DNA of 64,000 nt from Neoarius graeffei (GCF_027579695.1 NC_083577.1:63537741-63601740), one strand, 5' to 3'; positions 1 to 9,905 are shown, counted from the first letter of the stretch. A program made the numbers and translations. The notes: generated by a model not told the origin, from the letters alone.

Positions 1-394
1 CAGCTGACCATGGTTGTTTTTGTCTTAGCATCATAACAGCAAAACCTTAGAAATTAGTTGAGGATTCATTGCTGATCTCGCCTCCCAAATCTGAACGTCC
101 TACCAGCTTCAGAAGTATGAATGCTAGAGAGTCAAGTTTTGCAGGTCTTTTCTCCCCACAAATTCGTATAGTAAAATGCAGCAGTTCTCGGTGTCTGCTC
201 ATTTGAATACAGAAGAACAGTAGTTTCCCATCACCGCTACAGATTTGCAAGAGGAAACGTTTATTCCTACAAAACCAACGATTAAAGCATGAGTGGTTTC
301 TAACAGCCGGAAAAGCTGTGACCCCACTGCTGTCCCAGCTGGCTTTGAAGTTGTTTACAGAGAAAATTCCACGAGACAGCAAGCGTGCGTGCAT
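1..394. other. Non-coding, no gene recognised
   Basis: I see no domain, splice-bounded exon or repeat here that I can name. The 115-codon minus frame across it has no recognisable motif and is most likely chance. Confidence 0.5.
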
Positions 395-650
395 GCGTAC
401 GTATCTTGGTGGGGACTCAATTGAGTCCCCACAAGGATATGAATATCAGACAGTTTGACCTTCCTTATGGTCCCCAAAAAGAAAACTGCTTTTTCTCCAA
501 AAATAAATTCTTAAAAAGTATTTTAAAAGAGCCAAAAGGATTCCTTTTAAAGGTGAGGTGAAGGTTAGATGTTATTAATGAGCTGTATTAATGATGTCAA
601 CAAAAGAACAGTAAGACCAAAGTAAGTGTGTGTATGCATGTGTGCATGCG
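395..650. repeat. GTGGGGAC-type repeat, copy 1, between TG-rich tracts
   Basis: The segment opens with a short perfect palindrome around GTGGGGACTCAATTGAGTCC and ends in a TG/CA-rich stretch. Related text (GTGGGGAC, GGTCCCCAAAAA or CCTCATTTCC, beside a CA run) recurs near 35555-35830 and 47105-47900, so this is a dispersed repeat. I see no coding capacity. The family name is unknown to me. Confidence 0.5.
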
Positions 651-1010
651 CGTGTGTATTGGAAACTGCACTAGAACAGTAGATCCTCTGTTCATACCAT
701 ACACAGCCAGACCGAGTTAAACCCTCTCCCTCTCTCCAGATGTGATCACCAGAACCCCATCACCCACTCCATAAACCAGGTTTGGGTGTGGCCTAGCTAG
801 CTTTAGATCCAACCCACCAGAAATGTACCAGAAATCATCAAGTTTTCAAATCTCCAATTCATTATAGAGGGCAACAGAAGCATCCACTCACCTCACCTCA
901 ATCAGATGGACCGGCCCAGATGCAGATACAGTCATGAACACTGGAGTGTATCAGTTAGCGTCAAATAACATATAATACTCTAATAATGAGCAAGTAACAC
1001 TGAGAAGAAT
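651..1010. other. Non-coding, no gene recognised
   Basis: AT-rich intergenic-like sequence without recognisable coding, RNA or repeat signals. Confidence 0.5.
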
Positions 1011-1333
1011 TAAAAGAAAGAAAGAAAGCACAACTTTATTCATCACACACTTGTGAAATTCCTCTCTGCATTCAACCCATCTGAAGCAGTGAACACACAC
1101 ACAGCAGTGGGCAGCCATGCTAACAGCGCCCGGGGAGCAGTTGGGAGTTCGGCGCCTCGCTCAAGTGCACCTCAGCCCAAGGCCGTCCCATATATTAACC
1201 TAACCGCATGTCTTTGAACTGTGGAGGAAACCCACGCAGATAACATGCAAACTCCACACATAAAGACCCCCACCGGCCTCAAACCCAGAACCTGAGGCGA
1301 CCGTGCTAACCACTTACACCACCGTGCCGCCCA
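1011..1333 (-). mobile_element. tRNA-derived SINE, tail-type B, minus orientation
   Basis: Read on the minus strand this starts with GGGCGGCACGGTGGTGTAAG, a degraded tRNA-Val-like head, and ends in a body with GCTCCCCGGGCGCTGTTAGC, GCTTCAGATGGGTTGAATGC and a TTTC-rich tail preceded by AATAAAG. The head matches the abundant SINE of the window, but the 3' body differs. Other copies with this tail lie at 1389, 4310 and 56872. Confidence 0.85.
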
Positions 1334-1388
1334 TGAAGAAGAAGAGAGAGAAAGGGTAGGACGACAGCTGACAGGTCAAAAAGGTTAC

Positions 1389-1641
1389 ACCGGCAGCACA
1401 GTGGTGGAGTGGTTAGCACGGTCGCCTTACAGCAAGAAGGTTCTGGGTTCGAGCCCAGCAGCTGTGTGTATGGTAGTTTGCATGGGTTTCCTCTACAGTC
1501 AGGTTAATATGGGACGGCGTTGGGCTGAACGAGGCACCTTGCTCCCCGGGCGCTGTTAGCATGGCTGCCCACTGCTTCAGCTGGGTTAACTGCAGAGAGG
1601 AATTTCACAAGTGTGAGATGAATAAAGTTGTGCTTTCTTTC
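1389..1641 (+). mobile_element. tRNA-derived SINE, tail-type B
   Basis: The head (GGTGGAGTGGTTAGCACG, B box GGTTCGAGCCC) is joined to the same 3' body as the copy at 1011-1333: GCTGCCCACTGCTTCAGCTG, GAGGAATTTCACAAGTGTGA, AATAAAG, then TTTC repeats. It faces the 1011 copy in inverted orientation about 55 bp away. It is shortened internally relative to full copies. Confidence 0.85.
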
Positions 1642-2250
1642 TTACGGAAGCCACAAGAGGCCCTTCATATACAGTAATCTTTTTTTTATTCACCTTGTTA
1701 TCCTGAGATAACGACATAATTAATTCAGGATCTCGAGAAAACAACACAACTAATTTGAGATCTCGAGAAAACAAAACTGTTATTTCATGATCTCAGCTGG
1801 ATCACTGTATCTCCGTCGGTAGAGACGAAGCCGGGCCAGTCTTCTGCGGAGGTGCCGCGGACTAATTTTGAAATCATCCCTTATTAAAAGACTAAATGCA
1901 ATCTCTCCCTGTGTCAACCCCTCATCAAAATATTGCCTTATTAGGTGATCGATTATTCCAGACATTCTAATGACCAAAGTTGTGTCTATACAGAATGAGA
2001 AATAGCCCCAAAGTCAGCATATCACAAGTCTCTTGGCGCACCTGAATGAACCATTTCTCAGCTGTTTACTCGAGATCACGGAACAATTGTTTTGTTTTTC
2101 CGAGATCTCGAAATAACGGTTTTGTTTTCTCGAGATCTCGAATTAGTTGCGTTGTTTTCTCGAGATCCTGAATTAATTATGTCGTTATCTCGGGATAACA
2201 AGGTGAATAAAAATAAAGGATTATGTGAAGGGCCTCTCACGGCTTCCGTA
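1642..2250. mobile_element. TIR DNA transposon derivative, about 610 bp, long inverted repeats
   Basis: Both ends read TACGGAAGCC followed by an AGAGGCCCTTCA-type block inward. About 150 bp of each end are inverted copies, including repeated TCGAGAAAACA and CGAGATCTCG units. CTTTC precedes the left end and follows the right end, a candidate 5-bp TSD. The centre holds a short ORF on the minus strand (1780-1977). The element sits against the TTTC tail of the SINE at 1389, so the exact left boundary is uncertain by a base or two. Confidence 0.7.
1780..1977 (-). pseudogene. HTH-like N-terminal fragment of an integrase-type transposase (tentative)
   Basis: A 65-codon frame inside the TIR element. 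Residues 8-50 form a helix-turn-helix-like segment (GLTQGEIAFSLL, then ISPRHLRRRLARLRLYRR). From memory this resembles the N-terminal segment that precedes an integrase-core domain in Ginger-like eukaryotic transposons. No catalytic domain is present, so it would be a deletion derivative. The family assignment is an inference from a short match and could be wrong. Confidence 0.4.
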
Positions 2251-2251
2251 C

Positions 2252-2275
2252 TTTCAGATCAGATCAGATCAGATA
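2252..2275. repeat. Short (AGATC)n tandem repeat
   Basis: Four to five tandem copies of a 5-bp unit directly beside the right end of the TIR element. Confidence 0.8.
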
Positions 2276-2425
2276 AACACCAATCTGTGAAAAAAACGAG
2301 AGAGTGATTTATGATACCTACTCAGTACCTGTGCAGTTACCCTTTGTAGTAATGCAACAATGTAACACACACAAGCAACAGTTCAGGTTCATTTGTAGCA
2401 CCAGTGTATCCTGCATTCATCCTCA

Positions 2426-2463
2426 GAAGAAGAAGAGGAGGAAGAAGAGGAAGAAAAAAAAAA
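2426..2463. repeat. AAG-rich simple repeat
   Basis: Purine run of AAG/AGG units ending in a poly-A stretch. It generates the lysine-rich and serine-rich chance frames on the two strands. Confidence 0.85.
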
Positions 2464-2869
2464 CATATCCAGGGATAATTTGCAGCTACAAACCCTGGAT
2501 TTACAGGATGACTGTGTTAAGTGAGAAGCCTGCTGAGTCCATGGCATGTGGCTCCTGTGCTGAATGGAGACGTGGCTGCTCCTGTTCCAGTGAGAGGGGG
2601 AATGAGAACACTCACGATCCTGGCACACGGACTCGGGTTCAATCCCACCACCAACCTCTTCATCTCCGTCAGACAAGTTTCACACAGCCGCCTGTTTTCA
2701 AGACAAGGAAAGGAAAGGCACAGAGAGAGAGAGAGAGAGACACAGCCTGGAACTTACCCTGCTTACAAAAGCACAGCGTCCGCTCCACCTCCTATAAAGC
2801 CCAGAACGCGTTCCTTGCTCAGGAAAAAAGCCTGCAGGGGTTGAGTTCGAACCCTACCCGAGCTAAACT

Positions 2870-3110
2870 GCAAACAGAACCCGGTTCAGACGCGGTTCGT
2901 TGCAGAGAGGAGCGTCGTGGCGGTCGCCATGTCGGCCGGCTCCCCGCGGACTGGAGGCGGCAGGATTAAGCAGGAGCGCCTCCGCTCACCACAACCAGGA
3001 ACGGCGGGTGCTGGAATTACAGCCAGCCGCCTTCTCACCCAGCAGGGGTTTATACCGCCACCTAGCGGCCACGGCGAGCTCATAGAACTCTTCACTTCTG
3101 AGCAATGCAT
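2870..3110. promoter_or_regulatory. CpG-rich patch, possible promoter or first exon, with CTCF-like motif
   Basis: This is the most CpG-dense stretch of the first 30 kb. A TATAAA lies upstream on the plus strand near 2793. A plus-strand ATG at 2929 (GTCGCCATGT context) opens a 78-codon frame. A minus-strand ATG (GACATGGCG) also occurs. At 3055-3070 the text CGCCACCTAGCGG resembles the core of a CTCF site. None of the short frames matches a protein I recognise, and no clear splice donor follows. It could be a genuine regulatory island or a GC-rich repeat fragment. Confidence 0.3.
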
Positions 3111-3143
3111 GATGAGTATTAGTGTTTATCATGGACATGACAT

Positions 3144-3236
3144 AAGTTTGGGGTCACTTTGAAATGTCCTTATTTTTGAAAGAAAAGCACTGTTCTTTTC
3201 AATGAAGATCACTTTAAACTAATCAGAAATACACTC
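3144..3236 (-). mobile_element. Fragment of a Tc1-type MITE end
   Basis: It matches in reverse the last ~90 bp of the MITE at 5278-5805 (GTTTGGGGTCACTTTGAAAT, then CTTTAAACTAATCAGAAAT). It is broken where the SINE at 3239 begins, and its remainder is not seen on the other side. Confidence 0.8.
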
Positions 3237-3238
3237 AG

Positions 3239-3454
3239 GGGCGGCACGGTGGTGTAGTGGTTAGCGCTGTCGCCTCACAGCAAGAAGGTCCAGGTTCGAG
3301 CCCCGGGGCCGGCGAGGGCCTTTCTGTGCGGAGTTTGCATGTTCTCCCCGTGTCCGCGTGGGTTTCCTCCGGGTGCTCCGGTTTCCCCCACAGTCCAAAG
3401 ACATGCAGGTTAGGTTAACTGGTGACTCTAAATTGACCGTAGGTGTGAATGTGA
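3239..3454 (+). mobile_element. tRNA-Val-like SINE, 3'-truncated
   Basis: Standard head (GGCACGGTGGTGTAGTGG, B box GGTTCGAGCCC) and central body up to GTAGGTGTGAATGTGAG. It then runs directly into a second SINE head, so the 3' third is missing. Confidence 0.9.
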
Positions 3455-3750
3455 GCACAGTGGTGTAGTGGTTAGCGCTGTCGCCTCACAGCAAGAAGGT
3501 CCTGGGTTCGAGGCCAGCGAGGGCCTTTCTGTGTAGAGTTTGCATGTTCTGTCTGGGTGCTCTGGTTTCCCCCAAAGACATGCAGCTTGGCTCTAAATTG
3601 AGTGTGAATGGTTGTTTGTCTATGTGTCAGCCCTGCAATGACCTGGTGACTTGTCCAGGGTGTACCCCGCCTCTTGCCCATAGTCAGCTGGGATAGGCTC
3701 CAGCTTGCCTGCGACCCTGTAGGACAGGATAAGCAGCTACAGATAATGGA
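3455..3750 (+). mobile_element. SINE, diverged subfamily copy joined to the previous one
   Basis: Starts again at CACAGTGGTGTAGTGG and runs to the tail AGATAATGGATAGATGAATA. It lacks part of the central block (GTGTCCGCGTGGGTTTCC is absent). The tail uses an ATGG/ATAG-type repeat rather than ATGAG. Confidence 0.85.
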
Positions 3751-3775
3751 TAGATGAATAGATGTCATTTTCTGT

Positions 3776-3910
3776 AGTGGTTAGCGCTGTCGCCTCACAG
3801 CAAGAAGGTCCTGGGTTCGAGCCCAGCAGCCGGCGAGGGCCTTTCTGTGTGGAGTTTGCATGTTCTCCCTGTGTCCGGGTGCTCCGGTTTTCCCCAAAGA
3901 CATGCAGGTT
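3776..3910 (+). mobile_element. SINE 5' part, interrupted by a younger SINE
   Basis: Begins at TAGTGGTTAGCGCTGTCGCC and reaches GACATGCAGGTT. The GGGTTAATTA that follows is the TSD of the SINE inserted at 3921-4291, so this copy is the older host. Confidence 0.85.
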
Positions 3911-3920
3911 GGGTTAATTA

Positions 3921-4291
3921 TCTCATCTCATTATCTCTAGCCGCTTTATCCTTCTACAGGGTCGCAGGCAAGCTGGAGCCTATCCCAGCTGACTACGGGC
4001 AAAAGGCGGGGTACACCCTGGACAAGTCACCAGGTCATCACAGGGCTGACACATAGACACAGACAACCATTCACACTCACATTCACACCTACAGTCAATT
4101 TAGAGTCACCAGTTAACCTAACCTGCATGTCTTTGGACTGTGGGGGAAACCGGAGCACCCGGAGGAAACCCACGCGGACACGGGGAGAACATGCAAACTC
4201 CGCACAGAAAGGCCCTCGCCGGCCACGGGGCTCGAACCCGGACCTTCTTGCTGTGAGGCGACAGCGCTAACCACTACACCACCGTGCCGCC
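3921..4291 (-). mobile_element. tRNA-Val-like SINE inserted into an older SINE, 10-bp TSD
   Basis: Full-length copy in minus orientation, from the TCTCATCTCATTATCTCTAG tail to the CACCGTGCCGCC head. It is flanked by GGGTTAATTA at 3911-3920 and 4292-4301. The exact TSD and near-consensus body point to a recent insertion. Confidence 0.95.
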
Positions 4292-4309
4292 GGGTTAATT
4301 ATTATATTA

Positions 4310-4660
4310 TATTTAAGAAGAAGCCTTTATTTGGTAGCATGTACACTCAAGCACAGTGAAATTCCTCCTCTGTATTTAACACATCTGAAGCAGCGAACAC
4401 ACGCATGCATACACAAGTAAGCAATGATCACATGCACATACCCAGAGCAATGGGCAGCTATGCTACAACGCCCTGGGAGCAGTTGGGGGTTAAGTGCCTT
4501 GCTCAAGGGCACTTCATCCATGATACAGAGGGAGGAGAAAGTGCTGTACATTCACTCAACTCCCCTCACATTTTTCCTGCTGGTCCTGGAAATCGAACCA
4601 GCGACCCTTTGGGCCCAAGGGTGCTTTTCTAAACTTCACGACGTGGCTGCCCCATATTAT
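4310..4660 (-). mobile_element. SINE-like repeat with tail-type B and a different head
   Basis: On the minus strand the head reads GGGGCAGCCACGTCGTGAAG with a B-box-like CTGGTTCGATTTCC. The 3' part (GCTCCCAGGGCG, CCCACTGCTCTGGG, CTTCAGATGTGTTAAATACA, AATAAAGGCTTCTT) is the tail B seen at 1011, 1389 and 56872. The head is not the tRNA-Val-like one, so the tail is shared between different 5' modules. Confidence 0.75.
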
Positions 4661-4672
4661 ATTATATTATCT

Positions 4673-4951
4673 CATCTCATCTCGTCTCATTATCTGTAGC
4701 CGCTTTGTCCTGTTCTACAGGGTCGCAGGCAAGCTGGAGCCTATCCCAGCTGACTACGGGCGAGAGGCGGGGTACACCCTGGACAAGTCGCCAGGTCATC
4801 ACAGGGCTGATACATAGACACAGGCAACCATTCACACCTACGGTCAATTTAGAGTCACCAGTTAACCTAACCTGCATGTCTTTGGACTGTGGGGGAAACC
4901 GGAGCACCTGGAGGAAACCCACGTGGACACGGGGAGAACATGCAAACTCTA
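4673..4951 (-). mobile_element. tRNA-Val-like SINE, 5'-truncated, minus
   Basis: It runs from the ATGAG tail complement to GAGAACATGCAAACTCTA, where homology stops. The tRNA-like head is absent, as expected for incomplete reverse transcription. Confidence 0.9.
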
Positions 4952-4973
4952 TTTTTTATGAGGAATTGAGATC

Positions 4974-4977
<4 letters not shown>

Positions 4978-5011
<34 letters not shown>
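4978..5011. repeat. (GA)n microsatellite
   Basis: About 16 tandem GA units. Confidence 0.95.
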
Positions 5012-5014
<3 letters not shown>

Positions 5015-5277
5015 ATACTTTATGCAGCTGTGTTCAGTTCCCATGTGAATACTCAAAATATTTACACTTCCCCAAAACAGTTTATGCTCAGATTTCACCC
5101 TTGCTTCAGTGAATTATCAAAATTGGATACTGTACATTTGTCCCTAAGAGCTGTTACGTAACCAGAAAGACTCTGCTGTGGTGAACCCAGGACTTTTATT
5201 CACACTATGGTCATTGTTTCAACACACTTAGAACTGTATGGTTATATAGTATACAGTTGTAGAAGAGTAAAGATTTA

Positions 5278-5805
5278 CACTACCGTTCAAAAGTTTAGGG
5301 TCACCCAGACAATTTTGTGTTTTCCATGAAAAGTCACACTTTTATTTACCAGCATAAGTTGTAAAATGAATAGAAAATATAGTCAAGACATTTTTCTGGC
5401 CATTTTGAGCATTTAATCGACCCCACAAATGTGACACTCCAGAAACTCAATCTGCTCAAAGGAAGGTCAGTTTTATAGCTTCTCTAAAGAGCTCAACTGT
5501 TTTCAGCTGTGCTAACATGATCGTATAAGGGTTTTCTAATCATCCATTAGCCTTCTGAGGCAATGAGCAAACACATTGTACCATTAGAACACTGGAGTGA
5601 GAGTTGCTGGAAATGGGCCTCTATACACCTATGGAGATATTGCACCAAAAACCAGACATTTGCAGCTAGAATAGTCATTTACCACATTAGCAATGTATAG
5701 AGTGGATTTCTGATTAGTTTAAAGTGATCTTCATTGAAAAGAACAGTGCTTTTCTTTCAAAAATAAGGACATTTCAAAGTGACCCCAAACTTTTGAACGG
5801 TAGTG
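5278..5805. mobile_element. Tc1-type MITE, about 530 bp, TA target duplication
   Basis: Inverted ends CACTACCGTTCAAAAGTTTA / AAACTTTTGAACGGTAGTG, flanked by TA on both sides (5276-5277, 5806-5807). There is no ORF of note. The TIR text is that of a very common non-autonomous Tc1-type repeat of fish genomes (established knowledge). A fragment of another copy is at 3144-3236. Confidence 0.9.
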
Positions 5806-5814
5806 TATAATCCC

Positions 5815-6045
5815 GGTAACCTGTATCACCCAGAAGAGAATGATTTCTTTTTTGAGTCAAGTTCCTCTCAAGATTTCTTCTTTATGCCATCTCAGAGAGT
5901 TTTTCTTTGCTACTTTCATCTCTGGCTTGCTCAGTAGGAGCCTGAATCTTAATCTCCATCTCATTTGGATTTCTCTAAAGCTGCTGTGTGACAGTGTCTA
6001 TTGTTAAAAGTGCTATACAAATAAAATCAAATTGAACAAAATTGA
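5815..6045 (+). mobile_element. 3' tail of an L2/CR1-like LINE (UTR fragment)
   Basis: TCATCTCTGGCTTGCTCA, AAGCTGCTGTGTGACAGTGT and the terminal AAAAGTGCTATACAAATAAA followed by an ATTGAAT-type repeat resemble the 3' end of common fish LINEs. A second, more diverged copy lies at 13900-14105. No coding sequence is retained. Confidence 0.65.
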
Positions 6046-6619
6046 ATTGAAGAAAAGACAGAAATCAAATGCTGCATATTTGCCAGTATATATATTTAAC
6101 CGTGGCATGGTTGTTGGTGCCAGATGGGCTGGGTTGAGTATTTCATAAAATGCTGATCTCTTGGGAATTTCACGTACAACAGTCTCCAAACATTCGACAG
6201 AATGGTGCAAAAAAAAAAAACCACATCCTGCGAGCAGCAGGTCTGCAGGCTGAAACACCTTGCTCCTGAGAGAGATCGGAGGAAAATGATTAGACAGGTC
6301 TGAGCCTACAGGAAGTGTATAGTAACTCAAATAAGCACTTTTTAAAACAGTGCTGAACAGAAAAGCATCTCAGGTCAGATCACACACAACACATCAGACC
6401 TTGAGGTGGATGCGCTACAACAGCAGACGACCACATCAGGTTCCACTCCTGTCAGCCAAGACCACAAATATGAGGCTATCATGGGCACAGATTCACTCAA
6501 ACTGGAACATAAATTCTCTCTTCTCATGCAGAAAGGCATCTAGTCATGCCTGAATCTCTTTGTATAAAATTGTATGTGATGAAATTCCTCCATCTGGGTG
6601 ATTTTTCAATGTGGTGTGT
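6046..6619. other. Non-coding, no gene recognised
   Basis: No coding or repeat structure I can name. The frames here carry no motifs. Confidence 0.5.
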
Positions 6620-8204
6620 ACACTTGTGTTCAAAATAATAGCAGTCCAACACGACTAACCAGATCAATCACTGTTTTTGGTGGAAATTATATTACTACAT
6701 GGCAAATAATTTACCAGTAGGTGTAGTAGAGTCATAGAAAACCAACAGACCCAACATTCGTGATATGCATGCTCCTGAGTCTGTGTAATCGAATAATTAA
6801 GTGAAAGGGACGTGTTCAAAATAATAGCAGTGTGGAGTTCAATTAGTGAGATCATTCATTCTGTGAAAAAACAGATGTCAGTCAGGTGGCCCTAATTTAA
6901 GGATGAAGCCAGCACGTGTTGTACACGCATTTCTCTCTGAAAACCTGAGAAACATGGGTCGTTCCAGACATTGTTCAGAAGAACAGCGTGCTTTGATTAA
7001 AACGTTGATTGGAGAGGTAAAATGTATACTGTAAAGAAGTGCAGAAAATGATGGGCTGCTCAGCTAAAATGATCTCCAGTGCTTTAAAACGGACAGCAAA
7101 ACCAGAGAGACGTGGAAGAAAACAGAAGACTACCATTCGAATGGATCGAAGAATAGCCAGAATGGCAAAGACTCAGCCAATGATCAGCTCCAGGGTGATC
7201 AAAGACGGTCTGAAGTTACCTGTGAGTACTGTGACAATTAGAAGATGCCTGTGTGAAGCTAACCTATCGGCAAGAAGCCCCCGCAAAGTTCCACTGTTAA
7301 AAAAAAGACGTGCTGAAGAGGATACAATTTGCCAAAGAACACATCGACTGGCCTAAAGAGAAATGGAAAAACATTTTGTGGACTGATGAAAGTAAAATTG
7401 TTCTTTTTGGGTCCAAGAGCCGCAGACAGTTTTTCAGACGACCCCCAAACACTGAATTCAAGCCACAGTACGCTCTGAAGACAGTGAAGCATGGTGGTGC
7501 AAGCATCATGATATGGGGATGTTTCTCTTACTATGATGTTGGGCCCATTTATCGCATACCAGGGATCATGGATCAGTTTGCATATATCAAAATACTTGAG
7601 GAGGTCATGTTGCCTTATGCTGAAGAGGAAATGCCCTTGAAATGGGTGTTTCAACAAGACAACGACCCCAAACACACCAGTAAGCGAGCAGCATCAGGGT
7701 TCAAGACCAACAAAATGAAAGTTATGGAGTAGCCAGCCCAATCCCCGGACCTTAATCCAATAGAAAACTTGTGGGGTGACATCAAAAATGCTGTTTCTGA
7801 GGCAAAACCAAGAAATGCAGAGGAATTGTGGAATGTTGTCAAATCATCCTGGGCTGGAATACCTGTTCACAGGTGCCAGAAGTTCTCAGAAACCGTGGTT
7901 ATACAACTAAATATTAGTTTAGTGATTCACAGGAATACTAAATCCTTAAGATTTTTTCAGTTTATACAGTAAATATTTGGAGTTTGTAATGAAAAATGCA
8001 GACACTGCTATTTTTTTGAACAGCCCAATGTTCATTTTTCTTCAATTTCTGTAAAGTAATTAAAATATTGATACATTTTTCTTCATGTTTTGATGTAGAA
8101 TATAATGTGCAGTGTTCCCAATGCATGGAAATAAAAACTATTATAAGGATTTTGAGCTTTACTCATGTTTTTAAACACACTGCTATTATTTTGAACACAA
8201 CTGT
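6620..8204 (+). mobile_element. Tc1-like transposon with IR/DR ends, nearly complete
   Basis: Outer ends read GTGTTCAAAATAATAGCAGT (about 6626-6645) and its complement (about 8179-8198). A second copy of the motif lies inside each end (about 6812-6831 and 8003-8021). Paired repeats inside each terminal region are the IR/DR architecture known from Tc1-like elements such as Sleeping Beauty. The transposase remnant (6953-7972) fills the middle. TA flanks are probable, but the last bases are not resolved. Confidence 0.9.
6953..7972 (+). pseudogene. Tc1-like transposase, inactivated
   Basis: It begins near ATGGGTCGTTCCAGACATTG with a paired-like HTH. The frame is lost near 7040, where a 'tactgtaaagaagtgcag' segment gives a stop, and resumes at [11 protein letters not shown]. 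An AT-hook-like RRGRKQK follows. The DDE catalytic domain keeps Asp in WTDESK (7385-7387), Asp in QQDNDPKH (7658-7660) and Glu in NPIENLW (7763-7765). That is 34 residues between the second Asp and Glu, the Tc1-type D34E spacing. A nonsense TAG at 7730-7732 sits where Trp is expected (VMEW). A frame change also occurs near 7310-7356. The C-terminus decays after 7870. Confidence 0.9.
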
Positions 8205-8282
8205 ATGTATCTGTCATTGTACAACATATTTAATCTCTTAGATATGAAATTATATATGAATGCTGGAATACACTGGCATTGT

Positions 8283-8286
<4 letters not shown>

Positions 8287-8318
<32 letters not shown>
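8287..8318. repeat. (GA)n microsatellite
   Basis: About 15 tandem GA units. Confidence 0.95.
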
Positions 8319-8336
8319 AGTTTACACATGAAAGTT

Positions 8337-8713
8337 CATTCTCATCTCATTATCTCTAGCCGTTTTATCCTGTTCTACAGGGTCGCAGGCAAGCTGGAGC
8401 CTATCCCAGCTGACTACGGGCGAAAGGCGGGGTACACCCTGGACAAGTCGCCAGGTCATCACAGGGCTGACACATAGACACAGACAACCATTCACACTCA
8501 CATTCACACCTACGGTCAATTTAGAGTCACCAGTTAACCTAACCTGCATGTCTTTGGACTGTGGGGGAAACCGGAGCACCCGGAGGAAACCCACGCGGAC
8601 ACGGGGAGAACATGCAAACTCCACACAGAAAGGCCCTCACCAGCCACGGAGCTCGAACCCGGACCTTCTTGCTGTGAGGCAACAGCGCTAACCACTACAC
8701 CACCATGCCGCCC
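8337..8713 (-). mobile_element. tRNA-Val-like SINE, full length, 12-bp TSD
   Basis: Minus-orientation copy flanked by CACATGAAAGTT at 8325-8336 and 8714-8725. The body is close to the other young copies. Confidence 0.95.
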
Positions 8714-8725
8714 CACATGAAAGTT

Positions 8726-9236
8726 ATTTGTGATTTGCGTTTCTTAAGAATTGTGATATGTTGTCTTTAAATAATAATTATATTATGATGATTATTATTC
8801 CACCTAGCCTCACTGATCAATCAGGGCAAGTAACCATTAGAGCCTATATCCATTTCCTGGCAAAGTTGTGACCTATAGTATATGCTGACTGCAAATTACA
8901 GACCTGCATGGGAACTGCAATCCTGTGGGATCCAACAAAAGTCACCTGACCGAACAGTTTTTACCTCTCATGCAAGCAGGAGCCGGTTGTCAAATATGGG
9001 ACTATCGGACACAGAAATGCCACATTCATTACCATGAGAGAGTATATGACAATCCCACAGTGCAGAGTGAAGCATTTACAGCTTTCTTTAATTCATCTTT
9101 CTTCTTCCTCTTCTGCATCTTCTTCGTCCCATAGCCAGCAAGAGCACCACTGATGATATTTTAACAGTCCATCATTGGTGTGCCTAGGGCATTTAAACTT
9201 GTTGGATCCCATCTCCTCTCCAAGCTTGATCAACGG
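8726..9236. other. Non-coding, no gene recognised
   Basis: AT-rich sequence without recognisable coding or repeat features. Confidence 0.5.
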
Positions 9237-9437
9237 ACAATTTAGAGTAGCCAGTTAACCTAACCTGCATGTCTTTGAGCTGTGTGGGAAACCGGAGCAC
9301 CTGGAGGAAACCTACACAGACACGGGGAGAACATACAAACTCCACACAGAAAGGCCCCTGTCAGCCACTGGGCTTGAACCCAGAACCTTCTTGCTGTGAG
9401 GTGACAATGCTAACCACTACACCACCATGCCACCCCA
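9237..9437 (-). mobile_element. SINE fragment, older copy
   Basis: Head and central part only, in minus orientation. It has many CpG-type changes against young copies and no TSD. Confidence 0.85.
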
Positions 9438-9523
9438 TTCATCCTTAGTAACTGCTTTATTCTGGTACAGGCTGATGTTAATGATTGCTTATATATTTAT
9501 ATATTTTAAGAAATAATGAGTCC

Positions 9524-9896
9524 CAGTGGGGCAACACGTTGGTGTAGTGGTTAGCACTGTGGCCTCACAGCAAGAAGGTCCGGGTTCGAGCCCCGGGGCT
9601 GGCGAGGGCCTTTCTGTGTGGAGTTTGAATGTTCTCCCCATGTCTGCGTGGGTTTCCTCCGGGTGCTCCGGTTTCCCCCACAGTCCAAAGACATGCAGGT
9701 TAGGTTAACTGGTGACTCTAAATTGACCGTAGGTGTGAATGGTTGTCTGTGTCTATGTGTCAGCACTGTGATGACCTGACGACTTGTCCAGGGTGTACCC
9801 CACCTTTCACCCATAGTCAGCTGGGATAGGCTCCAGCTTGCCTGCGACCCTGTAGAGCAGGATAAAGCGGCTAGAGATAATGAGATGAGATGAGAT
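9524..9896 (+). mobile_element. tRNA-Val-like SINE, full length
   Basis: GGTGTAGTGGTTAGCACTGT head through GATGAGATGAGATG tail. No convincing TSD was found by eye. Confidence 0.93.
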
Positions 9897-9905
9897 GTAA
9901 AACCA

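Noticed and set aside
2304-2969. 221-codon plus frame with Lys/Arg-rich centre
   Set aside because: It runs through an AAG simple repeat and a GA repeat, and the remaining text has no recognisable domain. A real exon cannot be excluded but is not supported.
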